From contig NZ_NCSU01000007.1 in NCBI RefSeq assembly GCF_002088945.1, positions 372,001 to 436,000 on the forward strand: a stretch of 64,000 nt of DNA, given 5' to 3'. Of the stretch, positions 63,260 through 64,000 are shown piece by piece. A program made the position numbers and the translations under genes. A model generated the notes under the pieces. The model searched no databases. It saw nothing but the letters and a program-made list of their open reading frames with translations, and was not told where the DNA came from. Numbering within the stretch: position 1 is the stretch's first letter; the number at the start of each line of letters is the position of its first letter. Origin of the DNA: Henriciella pelagia (GTDB taxonomy: Bacteria > Pseudomonadota > Alphaproteobacteria > Caulobacterales > Hyphomonadaceae).

Positions 63260-64000
63260 ATGAAGTGGATTCCCCGCGATGCCGCACTGGAGCGGCTCGG
63301 CGTCAAGCCTCAGACGCTCTATGCCTATGTCAGCCGCGGTGTGATCCACTCCCGCCCGGACGAGACCGATTCGCGCATCAGCCTCTATTCAGCCGCCGAT
63401 ATCGACGCCTTCCTCAAGCGGCGCCGCACGGGCCGCAACCGCAATGCCATCGCCCGCGCCGCTATCTCATGGGGCGACCCGGTCATGGAAACCGCAATCA
63501 CCACGGTACGAGACGGGGACCTCATCTATCGCGGCAATTCCGCCATCGAACTTGCCAGCACCGCGACGCTCGAAGAGACCGCCGCCATCCTCTGGCAAGC
63601 CGACGACTTTCCTGAGGTTCCGCCCATCCTGACCGCCGTTCCCGGCGCGACCGGCAAGGCCCGCCTGCTCTCCAGCCTCGCCGCACAGGCCGCCATCGAT
63701 CCGCCCGGCTTCGGACGCGGCCATGACGCTCTCATCCATGACGGCGCGCGATTGCTCGACAACGCCTCCCACGCCATCACGCGCCAGGGCGGCCCGAACC
63801 CGTTTCATACGCGCCTTGCCCGCTTCTGGAGCCTGAACGCTGAAGGCGAGGACCTTGTCCGCCGCGCCCTCGTCCTTGTCGCCGACCATGAACTGAATGC
63901 GTCGACCTTTGCCGCGCGTATCGCCGCCTCGACCGGCGCATCGCTCGCCGCAGCGGCGCTTGCCGGGTGCGCAGCGCTGACCGGTCCCCTGCACGGCGAA
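63260..64000 (+). CDS. Citrate synthase family protein with N-terminal MerR-like domain (partial)
   Basis: The first 247 codons of a protein that runs off the window. Residues 1-55 are a winged-helix segment of the MerR/excisionase type: MKWIPRDAALERLGVKPQTLYAYVSRGVI, then SRISLYSAADIDAFLKRR. From about residue 60 comes a citrate synthase-type domain (AISWGDPVMETAITTVRDGDLIYRGNSAIELA, ADHELNASTFAARIAASTG, ALTGPLHGE). No Shine-Dalgarno precedes the ATG. It is divergent from the short citrate synthase-family gene. A fusion of a metabolic fold and a DNA-binding domain suggests either regulation or an enzyme with an adapter role. Confidence 0.85.
   Translation, partial: MKWIPRDAALERLGVKPQTLYAYVSRGVIHSRPDETDSRISLYSAADIDAFLKRRRTGRNRNAIARAAISWGDPVMETAITTVRDGDLIYRGNSAIELASTATLEETAAILWQADDFPEVPPILTAVPGATGKARLLSSLAAQAAIDPPGFGRGHDALIHDGARLLDNASHAITRQGGPNPFHTRLARFWSLNAEGEDLVRRALVLVADHELNASTFAARIAASTGASLAAAALAGCAALTGPLHGE

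Overview
The window is about 64 kb of GC-rich, densely coded chromosome from an alphaproteobacterium. Gene content and order point to the Caulobacterales/Maricaulales side of the class (Hyphomonas- or Henriciella-like). The pointers are a DUF1465/RcdA-type protein, a DUF1013/TrcR-type protein, DUF1192, DUF1178 and DUF1674 proteins, an aa3-oxidase subunit IV, the divergent secA / PPIase-argJ-mutT block, and a perfect TTAA-N7-TTAA CtrA-type site. The placement is inferred from gene families; no rRNA or tRNA is present to confirm it. I saw no CRISPR array, insertion sequence, phage or plasmid gene. Almost everything looks like core chromosome.

Layout. 1-8 kb: the end of glmM, a formyltransferase-fold protein, then on the minus strand the Tol-Pal envelope block (ybgC, tolQ-tolR-tolA-tolB, pal, cpoB, tilS). 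8-17 kb: minus-strand purH, a CapD-type sugar dehydratase, a heparinase II/III-like protein, rpe, a glycine-zipper lipoprotein, rsmB and htpX. 17-30 kb: accessory and stress functions (SDHAF4-like protein, Gly-rich secreted protein, EamA exporter, SDR, lipoprotein prolyl oligopeptidase, Tat-exported amidase overlapping an ArsC-like phosphatase, a small protein with a HEPN-like motif, redoxin, GNAT, HxlR regulator, RcdA-like, DUF1192, quinone oxidoreductase, HWE hybrid kinase). 30-37 kb: peptidoglycan amidase lipoprotein, a zinc-PLC-fold/helix-hairpin-helix fusion preceded by the CtrA-type site, TrcR-like regulator, methyltransferase, comF, grxC, DUF1178, oxidase subunit IV. 37-48.8 kb: epoxide hydrolase, orphan Flp pilin, mutT-argJ-PPIase, secA, TM-helix channel-like protein, acyltransferase, degenerate receiver, rhomboid, zapE. 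48.8-64 kb: beta-barrel protein, rpmE, ABC exporter, inositol-phosphatase-family protein and efp, a DUF4282 pair, thiE, VOC lipoprotein, DUF1272 pair, the glycolytic run gap-methyltransferase-pgk-fba, purT with an ABA4-like membrane protein, and a divergent pair of citrate synthase-family genes, one carrying an N-terminal MerR-like DNA-binding domain and running off the end.

How the genes work together. Envelope and division functions dominate (Tol-Pal-CpoB, secA, Pal-type and PPIase lipoproteins, zapE). Three independent elements relate to the CtrA cell-cycle circuit: an RcdA-like adaptor, a TrcR-like regulator and a CtrA-type box ahead of the PLC/HhH fusion gene. A second theme is a family of nested palindromic repeats of about 240 bp. 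Three copies fill convergent intergenic gaps of almost identical size (241, 240 and 244 bp) and a fourth lies between co-directional genes. They look like mobile-origin repeats now serving as two-way transcription ends.

Limits. Functions come from motifs and family recall, without database searches. No gene-free stretch exceeds 300 bp; the largest (61820-62114, 295 bp) is occupied by a repeat element.
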